Below, piece after piece: positions 17,314 through 25,784 of a stretch of 64,000 nt of DNA (the stretch's first letter is position 1; every line of letters begins with the position of its first letter). The stretch comes from Myxococcota bacterium. Lineage in GTDB: Bacteria; Myxococcota_A; UBA9160; SMWR01. The position numbers and the translations under genes were made by a program. The DNA lies in NCBI GenBank assembly GCA_039030075.1, contig JBCCEW010000004.1, positions 213,826 through 277,825 of the forward strand, given 5' to 3'. The notes under the pieces were generated by a model. That model was not told where the DNA came from. It ran no database searches and saw only the letters and a list, made by a program, of their open reading frames with translations.

Positions 17314-19098
17314 GTGTCCGATTTCGGCCCCCTGCAAGAACTCGCCGCACGCGCCAGCGACGCCCGCGGCCTCGCGCGCATCGTGACCCGCGCCCCCTAC
17401 TTCCTCCCGGGGCGCAAGTGGAACCTGGCGCGACTGCTCGAAGAGCGCGCCGAAACCCACCCGGGTGTGCTGGGGCTGGCCTTCGAAGACCGCCGCTACA
17501 CCTGGCCCGAGATGGACCGCGCCGTGAATCGGCGCGCGCACGCGCTGCGCGACCAGGGCGTGAACGCCGGTGACTCGGTGGTGCTGTTGATGGACAACCG
17601 GCCCGAGTTCGTCTTCAACCTGCTGGCCTGTTCGCGGCTGCGCGCAACGCCCGCCCTGATCAACACCAACATCAGCGGCAGCGGCCTGGTGCACGCCCTC
17701 GAGATCACGAAGCCGGTGAAGGCGATCATCGGGAGCGAGCATCTGGACAAGGTGCGCGAGGTGCTGCCCGAGCTGACCTCGCTCACCGCCGGCGACCTGC
17801 TCGTCGACGCCGACGCGGGCGACCCGGCTCCGGGTGACCTGCCTTCCTTCGATGGCTTGATCGAGCTGGCCTCCGAAGCCGCCGCGCGCAGCGAGGAGCC
17901 GCGGGTCGAGGATCGCGCCTGTTACATCTACACCTCCGGTACCACCGGTTTGCCGAAGGCCGCGATCGTCACGAACCAGCGCATCCTGATGGCGGGCACG
18001 ATGTTCTCGCGCGGTTTCTTCGAAGCCGGCCCGAACGACGTCATCTACGTGACGCTGCCGCTCTATCACTCGAACGGGATGTTCGCGGGGGTCGCGTCGT
18101 CGCTGATCACCGGCGCGACCATGGCGCTGCGCCGGAAGTTCTCGGCGAGCCGCTTCTGGGAGGACGTGCGCCGCTTCGACGCCACCTGCTTCATCTACAT
18201 CGGCGAGCTGTGTCGCTACCTGCTGAACCAGCCCGACGACCCCCGCGACGGCGAGCATCGGCTCCGCGTGATCGCCGGGAACGGGCTGCGACCCGACATC
18301 TGGGAACGTTTCCAACAGCGCTTCCAGATCCCGATGATCCGCGAGTTCTACGGAGCCACCGAGGGCACGACGCCGGTCGCCAACTTCGCCGGGCGCCCCG
18401 GAATGGTGGGCCGCTTGCTTCCGGGCCAGGCGGTGCTGCGCTGCGAGCAGGACACGGGCGAACTCTTGCGCGACGCGAACGGCCTGTGCGCGAAGGTCGC
18501 CGCGGGAGAGACCGGACTCCTCGTCACGCCCATCAACCAGACCTCGAAGTTCGACGGCTACCTCGACGAGTCGGCCTCGAAGAAGAAGATCATGGAAGAC
18601 GTCCTGAAAAAGGGCGACTGCTATTTCAACACCGGCGATCTCCTGACACTCCACGCCTACGGTTGGCTCTCCTTCGCCGATCGCGTCGGCGACACCTTCC
18701 GCTGGAAGGGCGAGAACGTGTCCACCAACGAGGTCGCCGAGGTGCTGAACGGCGCGCCGGGCGTACAGGAGAGCAACGTCTTCGGGGTGCAGATCCCGGG
18801 CGCCGACGGGCGCGCGGGCATGGCGGCCCTGAACGTGGGCGAGGACTTCTCCCTCGACGACTTCGCCGCCTACGTGGTGGAGAAGCTCCCGGGCTACCAG
18901 CGCCCCTACTTCGTGCGCCTGCTCGAAGAGATGCAGATCACCGGCACCTTCAAGCACCAGAAGGTCGACTACCGGCGCCAGGGTTACGACCCGAGCCAGG
19001 TCACCGACCCGCTCTACTTCCTCGACGGGGAGAAGTTCGTCCCGGTGGACGGCGCGCTCTACGCGGGAATCCAGTCCGGAGAAGTGACGCTGCGCTAG
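17314..19098 (+). CDS. FATP-type fatty acyl-CoA synthetase (AMP-forming)
   Basis: 594 aa adenylate-forming ligase activating a long or very long chain carboxylic acid with ATP and CoA. The P-loop-like motif YIYTSGTTGLPKAAI is near residues 205-220, and GATEGTTPVANF is the adenylation motif. The hinge region DRVGDTFRWKGENVSTNEV is the distinctive form of the FATP/very-long-chain subgroup. The GTG start at 17314 has AAGGAG 7 nt upstream; the frame is open further upstream but without support. It opens the 17-37 kb catabolic region of LLM enzymes, SDRs and an enoyl-CoA hydratase, which fits activation of a hydrophobic acid. The real substrate is unknown. Confidence 0.9.
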   Translation: MSDFGPLQELAARASDARGLARIVTRAPYFLPGRKWNLARLLEERAETHPGVLGLAFEDRRYTWPEMDRAVNRRAHALRDQGVNAGDSVVLLMDNRPEFVFNLLACSRLRATPALINTNISGSGLVHALEITKPVKAIIGSEHLDKVREVLPELTSLTAGDLLVDADAGDPAPGDLPSFDGLIELASEAAARSEEPRVEDRACYIYTSGTTGLPKAAIVTNQRILMAGTMFSRGFFEAGPNDVIYVTLPLYHSNGMFAGVASSLITGATMALRRKFSASRFWEDVRRFDATCFIYIGELCRYLLNQPDDPRDGEHRLRVIAGNGLRPDIWERFQQRFQIPMIREFYGATEGTTPVANFAGRPGMVGRLLPGQAVLRCEQDTGELLRDANGLCAKVAAGETGLLVTPINQTSKFDGYLDESASKKKIMEDVLKKGDCYFNTGDLLTLHAYGWLSFADRVGDTFRWKGENVSTNEVAEVLNGAPGVQESNVFGVQIPGADGRAGMAALNVGEDFSLDDFAAYVVEKLPGYQRPYFVRLLEEMQITGTFKHQKVDYRRQGYDPSQVTDPLYFLDGEKFVPVDGALYAGIQSGEVTLR

Positions 19099-19222
19099 CC
19101 CCAGGTCGGCGGGACGGCATCCTGGCCGAAAGCGAGGGAGGAACGTCGGTTCGGCCGGGCACCCGTGCCGCTACCGTGACGGGGCTCGCCCCGCGTTTGC
19201 GCGCCCCGCAAAGGAGACCGCC

Positions 19223-19858
19223 ATGACTTCGTCGCCCCGCACCCTCGGTGCCCTCTTCTACGACCAGTTCGAGCTGCTCGACATGTACGGGCCGCTCGAG
19301 ATGTTTGCGAGCATCGAGCCTGGGATCGAGATCGTGAGCGTCGCCGACCGCAAGGGGCCCGTGGGCCCCGTACGCGGACCGAAGACCGACGTCGAGTACG
19401 ACTTCGAGGACTGCCCGAAGCTCGACCTGCTGCTCGTGCCGGGGGGTCTCGGCACGATCGCGGCACTCGCGAACGAGCCCCTGCTCGACTTCCTGCGCAA
19501 GCGCTCGGACGAGGCCGAGGTGGTGATGTCGGTCTGCAGCGGGTCCGCCCTGTTGGCGAAGGCCGGCGTGCTCGACGGTCAGCGGGCCACCAGCAACAAA
19601 CAGTTCTTCGACCTCGCCGCCCAGCAGAGCGACCGCGTCGAATGGGTACCCGAGGCGCGCTGGGTCGACGCCGGCAAGATGGTGACGTCTTCGGGCGTGT
19701 CCGCCGGCATGGACATGGCGATCGGCGTGATCCGTCGGCTGTACTCGGACGAGGAAGCCGAGCGAATCTGTGCCCTCACCGAGTATCAGCCCCACACCGA
19801 TCCCGACACGGACCCCTTCGCGAAGTACCTGAACGCGATGATGCCCAGCGAAGGCTGA
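19223..19858 (+). CDS. DJ-1/PfpI family protein, isonitrile-hydratase-like
   Basis: 211 aa single-domain class I glutamine amidotransferase-like fold. The nucleophile-elbow cysteine is C105 in VMSVCSGSALLAKAG. The N-terminal segment DQFELLDMYGPLEMF carries the acidic residue that pairs with the cysteine in DJ-1 proteins. The arrangement resembles ThiJ/PfpI and isonitrile hydratase (InhA-like) enzymes rather than transcriptional regulators, since no AraC domain follows. AAAGGAGA precedes the ATG. Its reaction is undetermined. Confidence 0.85.
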   Translation: MTSSPRTLGALFYDQFELLDMYGPLEMFASIEPGIEIVSVADRKGPVGPVRGPKTDVEYDFEDCPKLDLLLVPGGLGTIAALANEPLLDFLRKRSDEAEVVMSVCSGSALLAKAGVLDGQRATSNKQFFDLAAQQSDRVEWVPEARWVDAGKMVTSSGVSAGMDMAIGVIRRLYSDEEAERICALTEYQPHTDPDTDPFAKYLNAMMPSEG

Positions 19859-19937
19859 GACTTCTCGCGGGGTGGAGACGGCCTCCGGGTCTGCGACACT
19901 CCCCATGGCGCCTGGGGGCGCGAGGGGAGGACTCGGG

Positions 19938-20180
19938 ATGAGTGACGACGCCGACCTGAAGGCCGAGCTCGAGAAGCTCCGCGCCGAGAACGAGGCGCTG
20001 AAGGCGAAGGAAAAGCAGGGGCTCCGGCTCCAGGTGAGTCAGAAGGGCGCCGTCTCCCTCTACGGGATCCGGCGCTTCCCGATCACGTTCTACGCCGACG
20101 AGTGGGACACCGTGCTCGGCATGAGCGACCAGATCCGCGCGTTCATCGCCGAGCACCAGGGCGAGCTCAAGCGGAAGTAG
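19938..20180 (+). CDS. Conserved small coiled-coil protein
   Basis: 80 aa. Residues 5-28 form a leucine-spaced coiled coil (LKAELEKLRAENEALKAK). The second half contains KGAVSLYGIRRFPITFYADE, a stretch I recognise from small uncharacterised proteins (usually KGAVSVYGLGRFPVTLY). GAGGGGAGG lies upstream of the ATG. It follows the DJ-1 gene by 79 nt in the same direction. No function is known to me; the coiled coil suggests oligomerisation or a partner protein. Confidence 0.75.
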   Translation: MSDDADLKAELEKLRAENEALKAKEKQGLRLQVSQKGAVSLYGIRRFPITFYADEWDTVLGMSDQIRAFIAEHQGELKRK

Positions 20181-20203
20181 CGCGCCGCTCCGGCGCGGTG
20201 CGC

Positions 20204-21070
20204 TCAGAACTTTGCGATCACCCCGTCGCCGAAGCGCCGCACCCAATCGAGCTTCTCCTGGAGCTGCATCGTGTCGGGCGCGTAGGGGTTGCGGTAGCCC
20301 ACCAGCAGGTGGGTCACGCCGCGATCGCGCAGACGCAACATGTCGTCGCGGGAGCGCACGCTGGCGAGCCCCGCGTACACCGAGAAGGGCTCGTTCTCGC
20401 GGCCATACTCCCGACGGAGCGCGTCGAGGGTGGCGAGACGCTCGAGGAGCTCGGCCTCGTCGACCCCGGTGAAGGTGAAACCGTCGGCGAGGCGCGCGGC
20501 GCGGCGGTAGGCCGGCTTGCTGTGGCCGCCGATGATGATGTCGGGGCAGCGCGACGGGACGGGGCACAGCTTGAGCCTGGGGATCTGGTAGTGCTCGCTC
20601 TCGTACGCGAAGTAGTCGCCGGTCATGAGACCCCGCATGATCTCGATCATCTCGTCCATGCGCGGACCCCGTGAATCCCAGTCTTCGCCACAGGCCTGGA
20701 AGTCTTCGACCCACGGCGAGAGGCCCACGCCGAGCGCGAAACGCTCGCCGGTGAACACGGCCAGCGAACTCACCTGCTTCGCCACCAGCACCGGGTTGCG
20801 GATCGGGAGCTTCAGCACGCCCACCTGGAAGTGGATCCGCTCGGTCACCGCCGACATCGCCGCGAAGAGCTGGAAGGGGTCGAGGAACGGAGCCCCCTCG
20901 AGGAAGCTGCGATCGCCGTCCTGCGTGTAGGGATACTTCCCGACCGCCTGCTCGGGGAAGAAGATGCTGTCGCCGGTGCTGAAGGTGTGAAAGCCCGCTT
21001 CGTCGGCCGCGCGTGCCAGGGGCAGGTAGTGGTCGACATCGCACATCGCTTCACTGATCACGAACTTCAT
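20204..21070 (-). CDS. LLM-class flavin-dependent oxidoreductase
   Basis: 288 aa bacterial luciferase-like TIM barrel using FMN or F420. The characteristic core strand is seen as ERFALGVGLSPWVEDFQACG, followed by DSRGPRMDEMIEIMRGLMTG and the conserved glycine turn DIIIGGHSKPAYRRAARLADG. The ATG follows GGAGAG at 5 nt spacing. It is divergent from the EthD-SDR-dehydrogenase run, with an inverted repeat between them. Three more LLM proteins occur downstream (29.5, 30.9 and 35.2 kb). Substrate and cofactor choice cannot be decided here. Confidence 0.87.
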   Translation of the reverse strand: MKFVISEAMCDVDHYLPLARAADEAGFHTFSTGDSIFFPEQAVGKYPYTQDGDRSFLEGAPFLDPFQLFAAMSAVTERIHFQVGVLKLPIRNPVLVAKQVSSLAVFTGERFALGVGLSPWVEDFQACGEDWDSRGPRMDEMIEIMRGLMTGDYFAYESEHYQIPRLKLCPVPSRCPDIIIGGHSKPAYRRAARLADGFTFTGVDEAELLERLATLDALRREYGRENEPFSVYAGLASVRSRDDMLRLRDRGVTHLLVGYRNPYAPDTMQLQEKLDWVRRFGDGVIAKF

Positions 21071-21096
21071 GGAACTCTCCGGGGGGCGCGGGACTC

Positions 21097-21154
21097 GTCA
21101 GGAAGACGTGCCTGACTTTGTGCGCGCCATCGTGGGGCGCGGCGAGCATATACT
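21097..21154. promoter_or_regulatory. Divergent promoter region with inverted repeat
   Basis: GTCAGG and CCTGAC form a perfect 6-bp inverted repeat with an 8-bp spacer (21097-21116), between the leftward LLM gene and the rightward EthD gene. A near-consensus -10 hexamer TATACT follows on the plus strand at 21149-21154. I see no convincing -35 at 17-bp spacing. It is probably an operator and promoter for the EthD-SDR genes; no regulator gene is adjacent. Confidence 0.45.
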
Positions 21155-21225
21155 ACGCGGGTGCGTTCGTTGCGAGACGCTTCGCTACGGAAGGCTTTGC
21201 TACGAGAGGCGAGTGGAGGTTCGCG

Positions 21226-21933
21226 ATGGGCGTGGACAAGGCGCTCCTGCACGCGGTGGCGCGCGATGCGCAGCACGACGCACTCGTCGACGTGCTGGGC
21301 GGCCTCGCGGAACGCTGGCGTACCTCCGTCGGCGGTTCGCAGCTGACGCTGCTGCGCGCGCACACGAAGGACGCGATGCGGGGCGACGGCAACGGACGAC
21401 CCACGCGGTGCTTCGACGCGACGCTCGAACTCCGCACGAGCGGCCCTCCGTTGGAGCACGACCTGTTTGCCGGGCTCGCCAGCGAACTCGACGCCGTTGC
21501 GTGGATCGACCTGTGTGCGCTCCAACTCGGGGCACACCGCAGCTTCGTCGCCTGCGATCCCACACCGGTGCGCTTCCAGTACTGCATGCGGCGCCGCCAC
21601 GATTTCAGCCACACCGCGTACCTCGAGCGCTACGCCGCCGTGCACTCGCGCTTCGGGCTCGAGACCCGCGGCATCGAGGGCTACGCCCAGTTCCACATCG
21701 ATTCCGAGGCCACCGCCGCGGCCGCCGAGGTCGCCGGGGTGCCGACTTCGCGAGCGAGCAGTGTGTCCGAGCTCCACCTGGCCTCGGTCGAGGCGTTCTT
21801 CGCCGAAGGCGCTCACAACGCCAAGCTCGGGGCCACCGAGGACGAGGACCGATTCGTCGACCGCGCGGCGTCGGTGCGCTGGATCTCGGACGCGGTGCTG
21901 CGACTCGGATCGCTTCCGAGCGCTTCGGCATGA
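21226..21933 (+). CDS. EthD-domain-containing protein
   Basis: 235 aa. The C-terminal half has the EthD/ferredoxin-like-barrel pattern: RFQYCMRRRHDFSHTAYLE, then ETRGIEGYAQFHID, then VSELHLASVEAFF and EDEDRFVD. The N-terminal half looks like a degenerate copy of the same alpha+beta barrel. The ATG at 21226 has TGGAGG upstream; the open frame to 21118 is not needed. Its stop overlaps the start of the following SDR (ATGA), indicating translational coupling. EthD-fold proteins often accompany degradation enzymes, but this one has no assigned reaction. Confidence 0.78.
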   Translation: MGVDKALLHAVARDAQHDALVDVLGGLAERWRTSVGGSQLTLLRAHTKDAMRGDGNGRPTRCFDATLELRTSGPPLEHDLFAGLASELDAVAWIDLCALQLGAHRSFVACDPTPVRFQYCMRRRHDFSHTAYLERYAAVHSRFGLETRGIEGYAQFHIDSEATAAAAEVAGVPTSRASSVSELHLASVEAFFAEGAHNAKLGATEDEDRFVDRAASVRWISDAVLRLGSLPSASA

Positions 21934-22802
21934 GCGCGCGCGCCGCCGACTTCCGCGACCGCTACGGCCCGTGGGCGCTCGTGTGCGGCGCCTCGGACGG
22001 GATCGGCGAGGCGTTCGCGCGGGAACTCGCGGCCGCCGGGCTGCACGTCGCCTTGCTGGCACGACGCCGTGACCGGCTGGAGGCGCTGGCCGCGGAGCTC
22101 ACCGCGCAGCATGGCGTCGACGCGCGGGTCGTCGTCGCCGACCTCACCGCCGACACCCTCGTCGCGGACGTCACCTCCCAGGTGGGCCCGCGCGAGATCG
22201 GCTCACTCGTTTACGTCAGCGGATCGCCCACCGAACACGTCGACTTCCTCGATGCCGAACCCGACACCTGGACCCGTCAGATCCGGCTCAACTGCGATGG
22301 CCCGATGCAGCTGGCACACGCATTCGGACGCGGCATGCGCGAGCGCCGCCGGGGCGGACTGCTCTTCCTGACCTCACTCGCCAATCAGGCCGGCGGCGGA
22401 CGCCACGCCCTCTACTGCGGTACGAAGGCCTTCGATCAGCTCTTCGCCGAGTCGCTCTGGCACGAACTCTCGCCCCACGGCGTCGACGTCCTCTCGCTGC
22501 TGGTCGGTCCGACCCACACCCCCACCACCGACGAGGTGCTCGGGCTGGACTTCGGCCGTCTCTTCCCGGACCCGAGCTTCGTGGCCAGGGCGGACGAAGT
22601 CGCTCGCGAAGGTCTCGATCACCTCCACGAGGGTCCCGTCTGGATCCCCAACGCGGCGCTGCGACAGGCCTTTCCCCATCTCAGCCCCGAGCAACGGGCG
22701 GCAGCCGTGGAAGCCGCCACCGCCAGCAATGCGCGGCTCGACGGCATCACCGACTACGTCCCGGTCTGGGACCCGGAGCGTGGGCGCAAGCGGGTGCGCT
22801 AG
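21930..22802 (+). CDS. Short-chain dehydrogenase/reductase (SDR)
   Basis: 290 aa classical SDR. The nucleotide-binding CGASDGIGEAFARELA lies near residue 20. The active site has Ser in LTSLANQAGG and the Tyr/Lys pair in YCGTKAF. The N-terminal ALVCGASDGIG differs from typical fatty-acid reductases and resembles 17-beta-HSD-like SDRs. It overlaps the EthD gene by 4 nt and is followed 38 nt later by a DapB-fold dehydrogenase, so the three probably form one transcript. The substrate is unknown; the context suggests a hydrophobic alcohol or ketone. Confidence 0.88.
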   Translation: MSARAADFRDRYGPWALVCGASDGIGEAFARELAAAGLHVALLARRRDRLEALAAELTAQHGVDARVVVADLTADTLVADVTSQVGPREIGSLVYVSGSPTEHVDFLDAEPDTWTRQIRLNCDGPMQLAHAFGRGMRERRRGGLLFLTSLANQAGGGRHALYCGTKAFDQLFAESLWHELSPHGVDVLSLLVGPTHTPTTDEVLGLDFGRLFPDPSFVARADEVAREGLDHLHEGPVWIPNAALRQAFPHLSPEQRAAAVEAATASNARLDGITDYVPVWDPERGRKRVR

Positions 22803-22840
22803 ACCTCCCCACCCTTCGTTTCTTCGAACAGGAGTCCCCC

Positions 22841-23908
22841 ATGAGTTATCGCGTCATCCAATGGGCCACCGGTGGCATCGGCAAGGCCGCCATCGAAGGC
22901 ATCCTCTCCCACCCCGAACTGGAGCTGGTGGGCGTCTGGGCGCACAGCCAGGAGAAGGATGGCAAGGACGTCGGCGAGATCCTCGAGCGCGAGCCGGTCG
23001 GGGTCGAGGCGACGAACGACGTCGAGAAGATCCTCGCCCTCGATGCCGACTGCGTGCTCTACGGCCCGGTGGTCGCGGATCGGCCCCAGCTGATCCGGAT
23101 CCTCGAGTCGGGGAAGAACGTGGTGACGCCGCTCAACTGGTTCTACCGCGGCAACCGCAACTGGGACGATCTCGAACAGGCCTGCCAGAAGGCAGGCGTG
23201 ACCCTCCACGGGACCGGGATCCACCCGGGCGGCATCACCGAACGCTTCCCGCTGATGGTGTCGGCGCTCTCGCGCGAGATCACCCACGTCCGCGCCGAGG
23301 AGTGGTCGGACCTCCGCACCTACGGTGCGCCGGCCGTGGTCGGCGAAGTCATGATGTTCGGGAAGACGCCGGAAGACGCGAAGAGCAGCCCGATGGCGAA
23401 GCTGCTGGGCGACGGCTTCCTCCAGTCGGTCGACATGGTCGCCGACACGCTGGGCTTCGATCTCGACCCGGAAAAGCGCGTCACCCACGAGGTGAGCGCA
23501 GCCACGAAACCCATCGACTCGCCGATCGGCGTGATCGAGCCCGGCCTCGTCGCGGCTCAGCGCTTCACCTGGGAGGGCACCGTCCGGGGTGAAGCCGTGA
23601 TCACCGTGCGCACCAACTGGCTGATGGGCGAGTCGGGCTTCGAAGACGACTGGTCCTTCGGCGAGCAGGGCGAGCGCTTCGAGGTCGAGGTCGTCGGCGA
23701 TCCGGGCAGCCTGCTCACCTTCAAGGGTTGGCACCCCGAGTCGATCGCCGCCGGCCTGGCGCGCAACCCGGGCATCGTCGCGACAGCGATCCACGGAGTG
23801 AGCGCCATCCCCGCCACCTGCGATGCCACGCCGGGGATCAAGAGCTACCTGGACCTGCCCCTCGTCGCGGGACGCGCGGCGCCGAAGTACGCCCGGAACG
23901 CATCGTGA
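22841..23908 (+). CDS. DapB-fold NAD(P)-dependent dehydrogenase (2,4-diaminopentanoate dehydrogenase-like)
   Basis: 355 aa. The N-terminal Rossmann segment VIQWATGGIGKAAIEGI binds NAD(P). The central HGTGIHPGGITERFPLM is characteristic of the dihydrodipicolinate-reductase-like/2,4-diaminopentanoate dehydrogenase family, which is abundant in hydrophobic-compound degraders. The start has AGGAG 6 nt upstream. It ends in a GTGA overlap with the next SDR. The family is recognised; the substrate is unknown and probably not a diamino acid. Confidence 0.83.
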   Translation: MSYRVIQWATGGIGKAAIEGILSHPELELVGVWAHSQEKDGKDVGEILEREPVGVEATNDVEKILALDADCVLYGPVVADRPQLIRILESGKNVVTPLNWFYRGNRNWDDLEQACQKAGVTLHGTGIHPGGITERFPLMVSALSREITHVRAEEWSDLRTYGAPAVVGEVMMFGKTPEDAKSSPMAKLLGDGFLQSVDMVADTLGFDLDPEKRVTHEVSAATKPIDSPIGVIEPGLVAAQRFTWEGTVRGEAVITVRTNWLMGESGFEDDWSFGEQGERFEVEVVGDPGSLLTFKGWHPESIAAGLARNPGIVATAIHGVSAIPATCDATPGIKSYLDLPLVAGRAAPKYARNAS

Positions 23909-24696
23909 TCCTCGATCGCTTCAAGCTCACCGATCGGGTCGCGATCGTCACCGGCGCCGGCAAGGGCATCGGGCGCGGGATCGCCCTCGCCTTCGCCGAA
24001 GCCGGCGCCGACGTCGTGTGCGCCGCGCGCACCCAGAGCGACCTCGACGAGACCGCCACCGCGATCCGCGAACGCGGTCGACGCGCGCTCACCGTGACCA
24101 CCGACGTTACCCACACCGACCAGCTCGACCGGCTGGTCGAGGCCACCCTCGACGAGTTCGGGAAGATCGACCTGCTGGTGAACAACGCCGGCGGCACCGG
24201 GCCGCGGCCAGCGCTCGAGACCTCCGAGTCGTTCTTCGAGAACACGCTGCGCTTCAACGTCACCCAGGCCTTCCTGCTCACCACCCGCGTCGTGCCGAAG
24301 ATGGTCGAGACGGCGGGCGGCGGCGCCATCGTCAACATCTCGTCGCGCTCGAGCGACATGCCTCAGCCATCGTTCGTAGCCTATGGCGCGGGGAAGGCGG
24401 CGCTCAACATGATGACGCGCAACATGGCGATCGAGTTCGCACCGAAGGTCCGAATCAATGCGATCTCGGTCGGTGGCATCAACACCGAGGGGCTGGCCGT
24501 GGTGCTCACCAACGATACGCTGCGCGAACAGTTCAACGCGAACACGCCGATGCAGCGGCCCGGCGAGGTCGAGGACATCGCGGCCTGCGCCCTCTACCTG
24601 GCGTCGCCTGCCGCGGCGTGGGTGACGGGGAAGATCTTCCAGATCGACGGCGGCACGGAAGCGCCCTCGATCCGGGTGCCGACCCCGCCCCTCTGA
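23905..24696 (+). CDS. SDR family oxidoreductase
   Basis: 263 aa. The dinucleotide motif TGAGKGIGRGIA is near residue 17, the NNAG motif is in LLVNNAGGTGPRP, and the catalytic Ser-Tyr-Lys lie in ISSRSSD and YGAGKAAL. The C-terminal GKIFQIDGGTEAPS is standard for classical SDRs. A GTG start overlaps the preceding TGA. It is the last gene of the rightward EthD-SDR-DapB-like-SDR run and converges on the enoyl-CoA hydratase gene with only 6 nt between the stops. Overall it is close to 7-alpha-hydroxysteroid or 3-oxoacyl reductases. Confidence 0.9.
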   Translation: MILDRFKLTDRVAIVTGAGKGIGRGIALAFAEAGADVVCAARTQSDLDETATAIRERGRRALTVTTDVTHTDQLDRLVEATLDEFGKIDLLVNNAGGTGPRPALETSESFFENTLRFNVTQAFLLTTRVVPKMVETAGGGAIVNISSRSSDMPQPSFVAYGAGKAALNMMTRNMAIEFAPKVRINAISVGGINTEGLAVVLTNDTLREQFNANTPMQRPGEVEDIAACALYLASPAAAWVTGKIFQIDGGTEAPSIRVPTPPL

Positions 24697-24702
24697 TCCC
24701 GC

Positions 24703-25599
24703 TCAGCTCTTCGTGCGGTAGTCGCCGAACTTCTCGTCGCGATCCTGCAGCGCCTGGGTCAGCTGCCCCTTCCCCGAGCCCGTCTTCGAGATGAACTCGT
24801 CGAAGGACTTCTGATGGATGGCGAGCGTGCACAGCTCCGTGCCCTGACGGATGCCCTGTCGCAGGCCCATGACTTCCATCTGCCGATGCACCGCGCGCTT
24901 GTTGAGCTGCACGATGTCCGGGGGCAGCTCGGCCATGCGCTGGGCCATTTCCAGGGTCTTCGCCTCGAGCTGATCCGCCGGGAAGGCGCGGGTGGCCCAG
25001 CCACGGCGCTCGGCCTCGATCCCGTCGATCGAGTCGCCGGTGAGCATCATCTCCATGCCTTTGCGCATGCCCACCAGCCAGGCGTGGAACTGCATGTCCG
25101 GCACGCCGAAGCGCACGGCCGGGTATCCCATCTGGGCGTCCTCGGCCATGTAGACGACGTCGCAGCCGGTGGCGAGTTCGCTGCCGCCAGCCAGGCAGAA
25201 GCCGTGCACCTGGGCAATCACCGGCTTGTGCAGCTCCCAGATGCTCATCCAGCTCTCGGTGACGTGGCGCGGCCACTGGCCCTCGCCGGCGGCGGTGAAG
25301 AAGGGATAGTCGTAACCCGCGTTGCCGCCGCCGAGGTCATAGCCCGCCGAGAACGAGGGCCCGGCGCCGCGGATGATCATCACGCGCACCTGCGGGTCGT
25401 TGTCGCCCTCCTGCAGTGCGTGGAGCAGTTCCGCGCGCAGGGGATGGTTGAGGGCGTTGCGCTTCTCGGGTCGATTCAGCGTGAAGCGTCGGACGTGGGG
25501 CGCCGGGTCGTCGACGAGCAGCACCGTGTAGTCGTCGGCGGAATCGGGCCAGCTCGGACGGGTGGCGGTTTCGGTGACAGCATCGGAGTCGTAGCTCAT
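24703..25599 (-). CDS. Enoyl-CoA hydratase/isomerase (crotonase) family protein
   Basis: 298 aa. Crotonase signatures are LNRPEKRNALNHP, the oxyanion-hole segment GPSFSAGYDLGGG and VIAQVHGFCLAGGSELATG with CDVVYMAEDAQMGYPAVR. The usual first catalytic Glu of hydratases is present in the GGSELATG helix, while the second position falls in the YPAVRFGVPD segment, so hydratase activity is not guaranteed. The ATG at 25599 has AGAGGA upstream; 20 further open codons precede it. It is leftward and divergent from the DegT gene. Confidence 0.88.
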   Translation of the reverse strand: MSYDSDAVTETATRPSWPDSADDYTVLLVDDPAPHVRRFTLNRPEKRNALNHPLRAELLHALQEGDNDPQVRVMIIRGAGPSFSAGYDLGGGNAGYDYPFFTAAGEGQWPRHVTESWMSIWELHKPVIAQVHGFCLAGGSELATGCDVVYMAEDAQMGYPAVRFGVPDMQFHAWLVGMRKGMEMMLTGDSIDGIEAERRGWATRAFPADQLEAKTLEMAQRMAELPPDIVQLNKRAVHRQMEVMGLRQGIRQGTELCTLAIHQKSFDEFISKTGSGKGQLTQALQDRDEKFGDYRTKS

Positions 25600-25784
25600 G
25601 GCGTCCTCTGGAAGGCTTGGGGTGTGCGATGATGACGCGGCACGGTTCGCGTTCGTCAAGTGAATGCGACTTGCACGTCGGAAGCGTCGCGCCCGACGCG
25701 CCCCAAGGAAGGCGGCCGGCGGGCGTTCGGAGCGCCGCCATCCTACACGCGCCGGCGGGTCTCGGCCCGCCGCCTCGAGGAGTC

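Noticed and set aside
21900-22000. Possible frameshift between the EthD and SDR genes
   Set aside because: The ATGA overlap with a normal SDR N-terminus shows two proper genes rather than one broken one.
25630-25700. CAAGT/ACTTG inverted repeat between the crotonase and DegT genes
   Set aside because: Arms of only 5 bp with 7-bp spacing and no supporting context; too likely by chance.
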